Source: Bacteroidota bacterium
GTDB lineage: Bacteria; Bacteroidota; Bacteroidia; Chitinophagales; Chitinophagaceae
DNA: 64,000 bases
NCBI GenBank assembly: GCA_028875875.1
Contig: JAGWUV010000025.1
Location: forward strand, 1-64,000
Reading direction: 5' to 3'
Every line of letters begins with the position of its first letter. Position 1 is the stretch's first letter. Below, one piece after another: positions 18,318 to 26,830 of this stretch. The notes under the pieces were generated by a model. That model saw only the letters and a program-made list of their open reading frames with translations, was not told the DNA's origin and ran no database searches. The position numbers and the translations under genes are program-made.

Positions 18318-18325
18318 CAAAGATA
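18318..18325 (-). promoter_or_regulatory. Possible -7 element for the leftward GT4 pair
   Basis: On the minus strand this reads TATCTTTG, a TAnnTTTG match. It lies only 15 bases before the ATG at 18303, so the transcript leader would be very short. No clear -33 element accompanies it. Confidence 0.2.
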
Positions 18326-18376
18326 AAAGCAGCGAATACTTATTTTAATAATGAATGAGAAAATTTGTTGGCAAAC

Positions 18377-18408
18377 TGTGAACTTTTCATCTGAATTCCT
18401 TAATTTTG
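18377..18408 (+). promoter_or_regulatory. Likely Bacteroidota promoter of rpsO
   Basis: TGTG at 18377-18380 is followed after 20 bases by TAATTTTG at 18401-18408. This fits the Bacteroidota consensus TTTG-N19-21-TAnnTTTG with one mismatch in the upstream element. It would start transcription about 45 bases before the rpsO start codon. Confidence 0.45.
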
Positions 18409-18460
18409 CCGCCACATTTGAAAGATGAATTTTTTGGATGCATTTTAAAAAGAAATCGAG

Positions 18461-18730
18461 ATGTCATTAACTAAAGAAAAAAAGTCAGCAATTTTTGCAG
18501 AATTTGGTGGTAAAGCAACAAACACAGGCTCTATCGAAGGTCAGATTGCTTTATTAACTGAGCGTATTTCTCACATCAGCAGCCACCTGCAAGCGAACAA
18601 GAAAGATTTCTCAACTCACCGCGGCTTAATGCAGCTGGTAGGTCAGCGTAAAAGATTACTGACTTACATGCAAAAGCACAACCTTACCGGATACCGTGCT
18701 TTGATTGAGAAATTAGGAATCAGAAAATAA
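18461..18730 (+). CDS. rpsO: 30S ribosomal protein S15
   Basis: An 89-residue protein of exactly the usual S15 length. It shows the S15 signature GSIEGQIALLTERISHISSH, then HRGLMQLVGQRKRLLTYMQ. S15 binds the central domain of 16S rRNA early in small-subunit assembly. It is followed by a strong terminator and then pnp, the conserved rpsO-pnp order known from many bacteria. Confidence 0.98.
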   Translation: MSLTKEKKSAIFAEFGGKATNTGSIEGQIALLTERISHISSHLQANKKDFSTHRGLMQLVGQRKRLLTYMQKHNLTGYRALIEKLGIRK

Positions 18731-18752
18731 TCAAACAGGTTATGTATAAAGG

Positions 18753-18792
18753 TATTCCCAACTGAATTTTACACAGTTGGGAATAGTTTTTT
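18753..18792 (+). terminator. Rho-independent terminator after rpsO
   Basis: A perfect 12-bp stem pairs TATTCCCAACTG (18753-18764) with CAGTTGGGAATA (18774-18785) around a nine-base loop and is followed by GTTTTTTG. It separates rpsO from pnp, so pnp needs read-through or its own promoter. Confidence 0.85.
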
Positions 18793-18827
18793 GTAGCCAT
18801 TCTTTCTTGTTAAGCTATTTCTTCACT

Positions 18828-18841
18828 CAGGTGTGCACCTG
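18828..18841. repeat. Short palindrome in the pnp leader
   Basis: CAGGTG-TG-CACCTG is an inverted repeat with 6-bp arms, located between the rpsO terminator and the pnp start. In enterobacteria pnp is controlled through a structured leader; whether this small hairpin plays any role here is unknown. Confidence 0.25.
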
Positions 18842-18883
18842 TGCAACAAAATATGCCGGTGCGTGTCTGCTTAATCTTAAATT

Positions 18884-21064
18884 ATGTTATCACAACCCAT
18901 ACAAGCAAGCTTTAAGCTGCCTAATGGTGCCGAAGTAATTATTGAAACCGGCAAGTTAGCCCGCCAGGCTGATGGTGCAGTTACCGTTCGCCAGGGAAAT
19001 TGTATTTTATTAGCTACCGTTGTAGCAAACAAAGAACCTAAAGAAGGGCAGGATTTTTTCCCCCTTAGCGTAGATTACCAGGAAAAATTTGCATCTGCAG
19101 GCCGTATTCCAGGTTCATTCTTTAAAAGGGAAGCCCGTTTAAACGATTACGAAATTTTAACCAGTCGATTGATAGACAGGGCGTTACGTCCGTTATTCCC
19201 TGAAGATTATTTATGCGATGTTCAGGTATTGGTTACATTGGTTTCCAGCGATCCCGAAATCATGCCTGATGCATTAGCCTGCTTGGCGGCATCTGCGGCA
19301 TTAGCTGTTTCTGATATTCCTATTAAGGAGATCATCAGTGAAGTTAGAATTGGTAAGATTGATGGACAAATGGTGGTTAACCCAACCCGATCTGAATTGG
19401 AAAAATCAGATATGGAGTTTATAATCGCCGCTACCAATAAAAACCTCATGATGGTGGAAGGTGAAGCGAAGGAATGTGCAGAAGAAGACTTGGTTAAAGC
19501 ATTGGAATTGGCACATGATGCCATTCGTGTACAAATTAAAGCCCAGGAAGAGTTGCGTGAGAAAGTGGGAGTAAAAGGGAAAAGGGATTACAAAAAACCT
19601 GAGCAGAACGAAGAAATTCAGCAAAAAGTTATCGCTTTTGCCAAAGAAAGAGTGTACCAGATTTCAAAAAGCGCTTCTGCCAAACATGAACGTAGTGAAG
19701 CATACGATAAGGTTAAAGAAGAATTGATTGCCAGTTTGGGGGAAGAAGCTTCTGATCTCGATAAGAAATTAGCAAAGAAGTACTACGAGGACCTTAAATG
19801 GGAAGTGGTACGTAATATGATCCTGGATGATCGTATTCGTTTGGATGGAAGAAAATTAGATGAGATTCGTCCATTGTCAATGGAAGTTGAACCTCTTCCT
19901 TCTCCACATGGATCAGCTTTGTTTACGAGAGGCGAAACACAATCGCTAACTACGGTTACCCTGGGTACCGCTCTGGATCAGTTGTTAATTGAGAGTGCTG
20001 CCAAGTCCGACTATGCCAAATTCATCCTGCATTACAATTTCCCTCCGTTCTCAACAGGTGAAATCAAAATGATGCGTGGCCCTGGTCGTAGGGAAGTTGG
20101 TCATGGTAACCTGGCCATGCGTTCATTGAAACAAATGATGCCTGGCAATGAATATGCATATACAACAAGAATTGTAAGTGATATTTTAGAAAGTAACGGT
20201 TCTTCTTCAATGGCTACTGTTTGCGCAGGTTCCCTTGCATTAATGGATGCTGGTGTACCTATTCCCAAACACGTAAGTGGTGTAGCTATGGGATTGATTA
20301 CCAGGACTGAAGATGGCAAATACGCCATTCTTACAGATATTTTGGGTGATGAAGATCATTTGGGTGATATGGACTTTAAGGTTACCGGTACCCGTGATGG
20401 TATTTGTGGTGTTCAGATGGATATCAAGGTGGATGGTTTAAGCATGGAAGTGATGCGTGAAGCATTAGAGCAGGCAAGAAAAGGCCGTTTACATATCTTG
20501 GATGCTATGTATGATTGTATTCCAGCTGCTCGTCCTGAAGTAAAACCGCATACTCCACGAATGGAAAAACTGATCATTGATAAAGAATTTATCGGTGCAG
20601 TAATCGGCCCGGGTGGTAAAGTAATTCAGGAGATTCAACGTGTTACAGGAACTACTATTAATATTGAAGAGATTGGCAATTATGGCGAGGTAAGTATCTT
20701 CTCCGCCGATAAAGAAGGTTTAGAGAAAGCACTTGTATGGGTAAAAGGATTGGTTGCAGTTCCTCAAGTAGGTGAAGTTTATGAAGCTACTGTGAAGAGT
20801 ATCAAAGATTTCGGCGCTTTTGTTGAATTTTTACCTAAGAAAGAAGGGTTGTTGCATATTAGTGAAATTAGCTGGAAACGATTAGAGTCAATGGATGGCG
20901 TGTTAAAAGAAGGCGATAAGATCAAAGTAAAATTATTGGGTATTGACCAACGTACCGGTAAATTTAAGCTGAGCCGTAAAGTTCTAATGCCTAAGCCTGA
21001 GCGGCCCCAGGGAGACAGACCTCAACAACCGGGAGAGGAAAATAAACAACCGCAAGCAGAATAA
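18884..21064 (+). CDS. pnp: Polyribonucleotide nucleotidyltransferase (PNPase)
   Basis: The 726-residue protein has the full PNPase plan: a first RNase PH domain, an all-helical linker, a second RNase PH domain (with FTRGETQSLTTVTLGT and MRGPGRREVGHGNLAMRSL), a KH domain (IGAVIGPGGKVIQEI near residue 570) and an S1 domain (VKSIKDFGAFVEFLPKKEG) with a short charged, Gln-rich tail. It degrades RNA 3' to 5' phosphorolytically and acts in mRNA turnover as a trimer. The length is normal. It lies downstream of rpsO and is closed by a terminator at 21091. Confidence 0.98.
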   Translation: MLSQPIQASFKLPNGAEVIIETGKLARQADGAVTVRQGNCILLATVVANKEPKEGQDFFPLSVDYQEKFASAGRIPGSFFKREARLNDYEILTSRLIDRALRPLFPEDYLCDVQVLVTLVSSDPEIMPDALACLAASAALAVSDIPIKEIISEVRIGKIDGQMVVNPTRSELEKSDMEFIIAATNKNLMMVEGEAKECAEEDLVKALELAHDAIRVQIKAQEELREKVGVKGKRDYKKPEQNEEIQQKVIAFAKERVYQISKSASAKHERSEAYDKVKEELIASLGEEASDLDKKLAKKYYEDLKWEVVRNMILDDRIRLDGRKLDEIRPLSMEVEPLPSPHGSALFTRGETQSLTTVTLGTALDQLLIESAAKSDYAKFILHYNFPPFSTGEIKMMRGPGRREVGHGNLAMRSLKQMMPGNEYAYTTRIVSDILESNGSSSMATVCAGSLALMDAGVPIPKHVSGVAMGLITRTEDGKYAILTDILGDEDHLGDMDFKVTGTRDGICGVQMDIKVDGLSMEVMREALEQARKGRLHILDAMYDCIPAARPEVKPHTPRMEKLIIDKEFIGAVIGPGGKVIQEIQRVTGTTINIEEIGNYGEVSIFSADKEGLEKALVWVKGLVAVPQVGEVYEATVKSIKDFGAFVEFLPKKEGLLHISEISWKRLESMDGVLKEGDKIKVKLLGIDQRTGKFKLSRKVLMPKPERPQGDRPQQPGEENKQPQAE

Positions 21065-21090
21065 TTAATTTATAACCTTTGTATATCTAA

Positions 21091-21119
21091 CCCTCGAAAC
21101 TTTTTCGGGGGTTTTATTT
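21091..21119 (+). terminator. Rho-independent terminator after pnp
   Basis: CCCTCGAAA (21091-21099) pairs with TTTCGGGGG (21103-21111), with one T-G wobble and a three-base loop, and is followed by TTTTATTTT. Confidence 0.8.
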
Positions 21120-21126
21120 TAATATT

Positions 21127-21939
21127 ATGGATACGATAGAAGTTAGTATACAGGTACAAAATGAATTGTTGAAAGAGTTATTGATTGCTGAATTGAGCAA
21201 TCTGCAATTTGATGCTTTCGTGGAAGAAGATGCATTGTTGAAAGCTTATATTAAAGCAGACGTTTTTAATGAAACTGAGTTGAACTTTATTTTGAACAAA
21301 AATGATTTAAATTATTCATTATCAATTATTAAAGATCAAAACTGGAATCAATTATGGGAATCTAATTTTGCTCCTGTTATTGTTGATGATTTTGTAGGTG
21401 TAAGGGCGGAATTTCACGAAAAAATTGAAGGCGTGGTGCATGAAATCCTCATTACACCCAAAATGAGTTTTGGTACCGGGCATCATGCAACTACCTTCTT
21501 GGTGATGCAATTAATGAGGAAGATTGATTTTAAGGGCAAGTCCGTATACGATTTTGGAACAGGTACTGGCATTCTTGCTATTCTCGCTGAAAAACTAGGA
21601 GCCGGTAAGGTATTAGCGGTTGATAATGATGATTGGTGTATTGAAAATTCTTTAGAAAATATTCAAAAAAATAATTCTCAAGTAATTGAAATTCATAAAG
21701 TTGAAGATGCCAAATCAAATTTTAAATTTGATACTATTTTGGCTAATATAAATAGAAATATAATAGAAGACAATATCAGCTATTTGGTTGATAGCCTGAA
21801 GAACAACTCTCAATTGATCCTGAGTGGCTTACTTGAGTCCGATGAAGCAGCGATAGTACGTTTATGTGAAAATTATCAGCTTAAGCATATCAAAACAGAA
21901 AAAAAGAATGGCTGGATTGCCATTTTGCTGGAGCGTTAA
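21127..21939 (+). CDS. prmA: Ribosomal protein L11 methyltransferase
   Basis: The 270-residue protein carries an N-terminal substrate-recognition domain and a class I SAM-dependent methyltransferase domain. It has PKMSFGTGHHATT, the SAM motif VYDFGTGTGILAILAEKLGA, and NINRNII, which takes the place of the NPPY-type motif in PrmA. It should trimethylate amino groups of L11. The start lies just after the pnp terminator, so it must be transcribed separately or by read-through. Confidence 0.93.
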   Translation: MDTIEVSIQVQNELLKELLIAELSNLQFDAFVEEDALLKAYIKADVFNETELNFILNKNDLNYSLSIIKDQNWNQLWESNFAPVIVDDFVGVRAEFHEKIEGVVHEILITPKMSFGTGHHATTFLVMQLMRKIDFKGKSVYDFGTGTGILAILAEKLGAGKVLAVDNDDWCIENSLENIQKNNSQVIEIHKVEDAKSNFKFDTILANINRNIIEDNISYLVDSLKNNSQLILSGLLESDEAAIVRLCENYQLKHIKTEKKNGWIAILLER

Positions 21940-22016
21940 AATTTGGAAATTGCAGATACAGAAATTATGATTTACCAACTTCGTAATTATCTTTGTGATT
22001 TCCTAACTTTAACCCA

Positions 22017-22667
22017 ATGAAAGAACTGTTGTTGATAATCACTGCCTACCTGATCGGTTCTATTCCAACATCTGTATGGGTAAGTAAGCGTTTCTTTGGT
22101 ATTGATATAAGAGACTACGGTAGTGGTAATGCCGGTGCTACAAACACATACCGTGTACTAGGTAGCAAATGGGGGACTTTCGTGATGGTGGTTGATATGT
22201 TAAAAGGTGTTATTGCTACTTCTCTATATATTTTCATTCCAGATTATTTAGTCAACGAACTGCACAGAACCAATTTTATGATTGGTTTAGGGTTAGCTTC
22301 GGTTATTGGTCACGTCTTTCCCATTTGGGCTAATTTTAAGGGAGGTAAAGGTGTGGCAACTTTATTTGGTATGGCTTTGGCCATGCAACCTATCGTAGCT
22401 GTATCATGTGTTGGTGTTTTTCTATTGGTTCTTTACCTAACAAGATTCGTATCATTAAGTTCTATTCTGGCTGGTGTTTCTTTTATGGTGTTTATTCTTT
22501 TTATTTTCAATGAAAAAGAAACTCTATACCGAATCTTTGCCGTAATTGTTGCTTTGATGGTGGTTCTTACTCACCAAAAAAATATCACCCGGATCCTGAA
22601 AGGAACCGAAAGTAAAGTTCCTATTTTGAAGTACAGAGACAGGCGTCGCCAGAGAAGGAGAAATTAA
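22017..22667 (+). CDS. plsY: Acyl-phosphate glycerol-3-phosphate acyltransferase PlsY
   Basis: A 216-residue polytopic membrane protein with the three PlsY motifs: GSIPTSVWVSKRFFG near the N-terminus, GSGNAGATNTYRVLG, and GHVFPIWANFKGGKGVAT. It acylates glycerol 3-phosphate with acyl phosphate, the first step of phospholipid synthesis. The C-terminus is basic (RDRRRQRRRN). The upstream gap contains TATCTTTG at 21988-21995, which could be a -7 element, without a good -33 partner. Confidence 0.96.
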   Translation: MKELLLIITAYLIGSIPTSVWVSKRFFGIDIRDYGSGNAGATNTYRVLGSKWGTFVMVVDMLKGVIATSLYIFIPDYLVNELHRTNFMIGLGLASVIGHVFPIWANFKGGKGVATLFGMALAMQPIVAVSCVGVFLLVLYLTRFVSLSSILAGVSFMVFILFIFNEKETLYRIFAVIVALMVVLTHQKNITRILKGTESKVPILKYRDRRRQRRRN

Positions 22668-22740
22668 TCTTACAGATTCACACAGTTATTTAAACTCGGT
22701 ACTAATTTTGATTTGCAATTCAAAGCGAAATCATTTCAGC

Positions 22741-23544
22741 ATGAAAAAAATAGCTTCATTAGTATTATTATTTCCGTTATTAACGGCCTGTCACAGAAAT
22801 GCCATTACCGGGAGGAGCCAGTTAAGTCTTGTTCCGGAAAGCGAGATGCAGGCACTGGCAATAACCCAATACAAACAATTCTTGTCGTCTAATAAAGTTG
22901 TTCCTGCGGCCGATAGCAAAAACGCGGAAATGGTAAAAAGGGTAGGTAGTAGAATTGCAGCTGCCATTACAAAATATTACTCAGAACATGGTATGCCCGA
23001 TGCTTTAAAAGACTACAAATGGGAGTTTAATTTGGTGGAAAGTAAAGAAGTAAATGCATGGTGTATGCCAGGGGGGAAAGTAGTAGTGTATACAGGTTTA
23101 TTACCCATTACCCAAAGTGAAACAGCGTTGGCTATTGTGCTGGGACATGAAATAACCCATGCGGTAGCCGGTCATGGACGGGAAAGGATGAGCCAGCAAC
23201 TATTAGCCCAGGGCATTGGTTTGGTTGGAGATGTGGCCTTAAGTAATAACCCCAGAACAGTAGATATTTTCAACCAGGTTTATGCTCCTTCTGCGCAAGT
23301 GGGCGTTTTACTGCCTAACTCGAGAAAACAGGAATTGGAGGCGGATCATTACGGGTTGATTTTTGCTGCAATGGCAGGATATGACCCTCGTGAAGCTATT
23401 CCCTTTTGGAAACGAATGGCTTCGTTAGGAGGCGAGAAGCCCCCTGTTTTTTTAAGTGACCACCCGGCTGATGAGCTGCGTATTCAAAAACTTCAGGCAT
23501 TGCTTCCTGAGGCAATGACGTACTACCAGCCAGCAAAAAAATAG
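22741..23544 (+). CDS. M48 family zinc metalloprotease, lipoprotein
   Basis: Reading from the ATG at 22741 gives 267 residues with a lipoprotein signal ending LFPLLTAC. An in-frame TTG at 22708 is rejected because it would bury the signal peptide. The zinc motif is HEITHAVAGH near residue 139, and the third ligand is in ELEADHYGL. The NAITGRSQLSLV segment after the Cys is common to the YcaL/LoiP-like M48 group. It should act in the periplasm, anchored to a membrane, in envelope protein quality control. TAATTTTG at 22703-22710 may be its -7 promoter element. Confidence 0.9.
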   Translation: MKKIASLVLLFPLLTACHRNAITGRSQLSLVPESEMQALAITQYKQFLSSNKVVPAADSKNAEMVKRVGSRIAAAITKYYSEHGMPDALKDYKWEFNLVESKEVNAWCMPGGKVVVYTGLLPITQSETALAIVLGHEITHAVAGHGRERMSQQLLAQGIGLVGDVALSNNPRTVDIFNQVYAPSAQVGVLLPNSRKQELEADHYGLIFAAMAGYDPREAIPFWKRMASLGGEKPPVFLSDHPADELRIQKLQALLPEAMTYYQPAKK

Positions 23545-23593
23545 GCTCCATCCGGTAAATTAGACTACATTTTACTGATAATCCTGCAAATAG

Positions 23594-23625
23594 TTTGCAA
23601 ACAAGCGCTATATTTCGTAACTTTG
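23594..23625 (+). promoter_or_regulatory. Bacteroidota consensus promoter before the YdeI-like gene
   Basis: TTTG at 23594-23597, then exactly 20 bases, then TAACTTTG at 23618-23625. Both elements match the Bacteroidota sigma factor consensus fully. The predicted start of transcription is near 23632, about 30 bases before the ATG at 23661, which supports that start over in-frame codons further upstream. Confidence 0.7.
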
Positions 23626-23660
23626 CATTCCATTTACATCACCCTAAATTTATTTTAGGC

Positions 23661-24311
23661 ATGTCTACTCAGAGTTTGTTTGAAAAATTAGAATTGCAAG
23701 ATGAAAAGAACCTGTTGATACAGGGCTTACCCTCTTCTATCGAAAAGCAATTTGCAAAGTTGTCTTACGCAAAAAATGTAACACCTCTTTTAAAGACCAA
23801 AAAAGTTGATTTTGCATTGGTGTTTGCTGTGAACCAGAACCAGTTGAACTCGGTTTTGCGTGAAGTATTCCCGGCGCTGCACCTAAAAAGTAAGCTGTGG
23901 GTGGCTTATCCAAAACAGACCAGTAAGATTGTTAGTGACCTGAACAGGGAGTGTAGCTGGGATTTTCTAACCCAGAATGAATATGAAGGGGTGTCTTTAA
24001 TTGCTTTAGACCATGTTTGGAGTGCAATGCGTTTCACTAAAACTACGGTAGTAGTTTCCAAAAAAACAACTGATAAGTCCGATTGTAAAGAGACTGATTT
24101 CGAAAAAAACCTTGTTGTTACACCTGAGTTGGAGAAAGCTTTCAGCAAGCATATTAAAGCCAAGGAATTTTTCACCTCTCTTTCGGTAAATCATCAGAAG
24201 GAGTATGTAAGCTGGATTGAAACCGCTAAAAAAGCTGAAACAAAACAACGCAGGTTGGAAGTAGTGGTTGAAAAACTGATGGCGGGGAAAAAAACGCCTT
24301 CTGAAAAATAG
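23661..24311 (+). CDS. YdeI/OmpD-associated (OmdA) family protein
   Basis: The 216-residue protein ends in the helical OmdA-type domain: LEKAFSKHIKAKEFFTSLS, then HQKEYVSWIETAKKAETKQRR. This is the segment that defines the YdeI/bacteriocin-protection family. The N-terminal half has a compact alpha/beta pattern (FALVFAVNQNQL, KLWVAYPK) often found in the same proteins and related to DUF3052-like folds. No signal peptide is seen from this start. Function in Bacteroidota is unknown. It precedes a CYTH gene by four bases, so the two are probably cotranscribed. Confidence 0.75.
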   Translation: MSTQSLFEKLELQDEKNLLIQGLPSSIEKQFAKLSYAKNVTPLLKTKKVDFALVFAVNQNQLNSVLREVFPALHLKSKLWVAYPKQTSKIVSDLNRECSWDFLTQNEYEGVSLIALDHVWSAMRFTKTTVVVSKKTTDKSDCKETDFEKNLVVTPELEKAFSKHIKAKEFFTSLSVNHQKEYVSWIETAKKAETKQRRLEVVVEKLMAGKKTPSEK

Positions 24312-24315
24312 TAAG

Positions 24316-24834
24316 ATGCCATTCATCAATATCGAAATAAAAGCAAAATGCTTTCACCCTGAAAAAGTGGAAGCATTTTTGTTTGCGAACCATGCTGAGT
24401 ATAAAGGCATAGATAAGCAAAAAGATACTTACTTTAATGTGCCAGCAGGACGATTAAAACTCAGACAAGGTAATATTGAAAATACACTTATTTATTATCA
24501 TCGTCCTAACCAGGCTGGCCCTAAGCAATCAGATTTTTCCATCACTCAAGTTGGAGATGGGCCAACGATAGAAAACTTGTTGGCTGCCGCATTGGGAGTT
24601 TTAGTAGTAGTGGAAAAGCGCAGGAAGATATTTTACATCAGCAATGTTAAGTTTCATATTGATGAAGTACCCGGGCTTGGCTCTTTTGTAGAGATAGAAG
24701 CCGGCAACATGCTCAATGAATCTTTAACTGAGAAAGATTTACTGGCGCAATGCGAATTGTATATGAGGGCCTTTGAAATTGAAGAAAAGGATTTAATCGA
24801 GAATAGTTACAGTGATATGCTGCTGAATAATTAG
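24316..24834 (+). CDS. CYTH domain protein (class IV adenylate cyclase/ThTPase superfamily)
   Basis: This 172-residue protein starts with NIEIKAKC, the first strand of the CYTH tunnel, and has the order RLKLRQGN, LIYYHRPN, KRRKIFYI, HIDEVPGLGSFVEIEAG. These acidic and basic strands bind triphosphates and metal in the CYTH fold. Members are annotated as class IV adenylate cyclases, but most are likely triphosphatases acting on inorganic triphosphate or thiamine triphosphate. The gene ends four bases from the convergent dnaG stop. Confidence 0.85.
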   Translation: MPFINIEIKAKCFHPEKVEAFLFANHAEYKGIDKQKDTYFNVPAGRLKLRQGNIENTLIYYHRPNQAGPKQSDFSITQVGDGPTIENLLAAALGVLVVVEKRRKIFYISNVKFHIDEVPGLGSFVEIEAGNMLNESLTEKDLLAQCELYMRAFEIEEKDLIENSYSDMLLNN

Positions 24835-24838
24835 ATAA

Positions 24839-26770
24839 TTATTTGATAATTACAGTTCCAAGTTTGGCGGTGAGGTCTCTTTCAACCTGTTTTAAATGTT
24901 TATGCACTTCAATCAGTCGTATTTGTTCTTCTAAAGGGGCGCTAGTCTCCATGTCCCGCTGATTTTCTTCCAGCATCTTTTTAATCTTCCTGAGTTTGTA
25001 GTAATTAACACTCATAAAAACGTCTTCTCGGGATGTATCCCTGTTTACAATATTCATTCCTTCTAATACCTCATCCCATTTCTGACTTAACTCATGCGGG
25101 AAAACGGTAATCGCAACAACAAGGTTTCTTACATTCTCATTTTCGTGGTATAAAAATGTTTTTGCATCAGGCTGATGTCCTTGGTAATATGCCTTTCTGT
25201 ATAACTCGTATATATCTTCAATTTGCGGATTATCAAAATGAAACTGTTCCAACTCTTCAAAAATGTAATCGGCCATTGTTTTATTCTCATCCCAGCTTTT
25301 TAAACCGTATTCCAACAAAACCCTCATTACATTCCGTTCATGTGCTTCATCCTGATTGATCAGTATTATTTCTTCATCCCTGTAAGAAGTTTCGGATGAC
25401 TGTTCCTGGAAATGATTGGCTTCTTCAAAGGGTAATTTTTTTTCCTCTTTGCTGATCCTGTCCCTTTTATATTTATTTACCAGGTTGGTTAAACCGGCTT
25501 CATCAATTTTAAGTAAAGCAGAACATTGTTTGATGTAATCCTGCTGCTTGGTAAAATCTTCAGCTTTATTGATCTTACTTAACGTATCTGCGATCTGGTT
25601 TACCAGATCATTCTTTTTATTTACATCATTGCCAGCTTCTTTCAGCATCACTTCCAACTGAAAGAGAATGAAATCTTTTTTATTTGCTGCAATAAATTCC
25701 TTAAATGCTGTAGACCCAACCTTATTTACATAGCTGTCAGGATCTTCATTGTCAGGAATCAGTACCAGCTTTACGTTCAGGCTTTCTTCCAAAGCCATAT
25801 CAAGTCCGCGTAAGGCTGCCTTTACACCGGCGCTGTCGCCATCATAAATAATGGTTAAGTTGCTGGTATACTTTTTTATGATGCGAAGTTGCTCTGTAGT
25901 AAGTGAAGTACCACCGCTGGCTACCACATTTTCAATACCTGCCTGATGTAAACTGATAACATCGGTATAGCCTTCTACCAGTAAACATTCATCTGCCTTA
26001 TCTATAGCTAATCTCGCAAAATAGGAGCCATAGAGCACTTTGCTTTTTACATAGATTTCGTTTTCGGGGGTGTTGATGTATTTAGGGGCCTTATCGGCCT
26101 TACCAATTACCCTGGCTCCGAACCCAATGATTTTTCCGGTAGTATTGTGAATAGGGAAGATGATGCGGTTACGATAATTATCTACCCACTCTGTTTCGTT
26201 CCTAAGAACCACCAAGCCTGTTCTGGGAAGTAGTTCTTTGCTAAATTGGTTTTGCAGTAAAACTTTCGCCAGTGTATCTCTTTGAGAAGGATTGTAGCCC
26301 AGCTGAAATTTTTTGATAATCTCTTCCCTGAAGCCGCGTTCTTTTAAGTAACTCATACCCACCTGCAGCCCTTCATCGGAGTTGAACAGTTTTTCTTCAA
26401 AAAATTTTTGTGCGAAATTGTTGATGATATAAAGACTATCGGCAGTTTGCTGTAGTTGCTTAACCTCTGGAGAAACCTGGGTTTCTTCAATCTCAATATT
26501 ATAACGGGCAGCCAGCCATTTTAAAGCTTCTGCATAGCTCAGCTTATCGTGGTCCATCAAAAAGGTGATGGTATTACCGCTTTTGCCGCATCCAAAGCAT
26601 TTATATAATTCCTTCGCAGGGGAAACTGTAAAAGAAGGTGTTTTTTCATTATGAAAAGGGCAAAGACCAAGATAATTAGCCCCTCGTTTCTTCAGTTTAA
26701 CATACTCGCCGATCACATCAATAATATCAATGCGATTCTTAATCTGCTCTATCGTTTGTGGGGAAATCAT
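24839..26770 (-). CDS. dnaG: DNA primase
   Basis: The 643-residue protein has the CHC2 zinc-binding domain (GLCPFHNEKTPSF, then YKCFGCGKSG), the primase core with a TOPRIM motif (LLVEGYTDVISLHQAG, with IIYDGDSAG after it), and a C-terminal helicase-binding region. Length and order are normal for DnaG. It makes the RNA primers for replication. It is transcribed leftward and is divergent from a DeoR gene, with 60 bases between the start codons. Confidence 0.97.
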   Translation of the reverse strand: MISPQTIEQIKNRIDIIDVIGEYVKLKKRGANYLGLCPFHNEKTPSFTVSPAKELYKCFGCGKSGNTITFLMDHDKLSYAEALKWLAARYNIEIEETQVSPEVKQLQQTADSLYIINNFAQKFFEEKLFNSDEGLQVGMSYLKERGFREEIIKKFQLGYNPSQRDTLAKVLLQNQFSKELLPRTGLVVLRNETEWVDNYRNRIIFPIHNTTGKIIGFGARVIGKADKAPKYINTPENEIYVKSKVLYGSYFARLAIDKADECLLVEGYTDVISLHQAGIENVVASGGTSLTTEQLRIIKKYTSNLTIIYDGDSAGVKAALRGLDMALEESLNVKLVLIPDNEDPDSYVNKVGSTAFKEFIAANKKDFILFQLEVMLKEAGNDVNKKNDLVNQIADTLSKINKAEDFTKQQDYIKQCSALLKIDEAGLTNLVNKYKRDRISKEEKKLPFEEANHFQEQSSETSYRDEEIILINQDEAHERNVMRVLLEYGLKSWDENKTMADYIFEELEQFHFDNPQIEDIYELYRKAYYQGHQPDAKTFLYHENENVRNLVVAITVFPHELSQKWDEVLEGMNIVNRDTSREDVFMSVNYYKLRKIKKMLEENQRDMETSAPLEEQIRLIEVHKHLKQVERDLTAKLGTVIIK

Positions 26771-26816
26771 AATGTTATAGCTGCGAATATCCTATTTCTT
26801 TGTAGTTTGGAGCCAT

Positions 26817-26824
26817 CAAAAGTA
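26817..26824 (-). promoter_or_regulatory. Probable -7 promoter element of dnaG
   Basis: On the minus strand this reads TACTTTTG (a TAnnTTTG match), 46 bases before the dnaG ATG. A TTTC about 18 bases upstream may serve as the -33 element; it lies inside the start of the divergent DeoR gene. Confidence 0.35.
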
Positions 26825-26830
26825 ACTGTT

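Noticed and set aside
24834-24860. AT-rich repeat (ATAATTATTTGATAATTA) between the CYTH gene and dnaG as a terminator.
   Set aside because: The pairing is weak, contains no GC core and lies inside the dnaG end.
26651-26830. A 60-residue upstream extension of the DeoR regulator.
   Set aside because: It crosses the divergent dnaG start and promoter; the family N-terminus begins at 26831.
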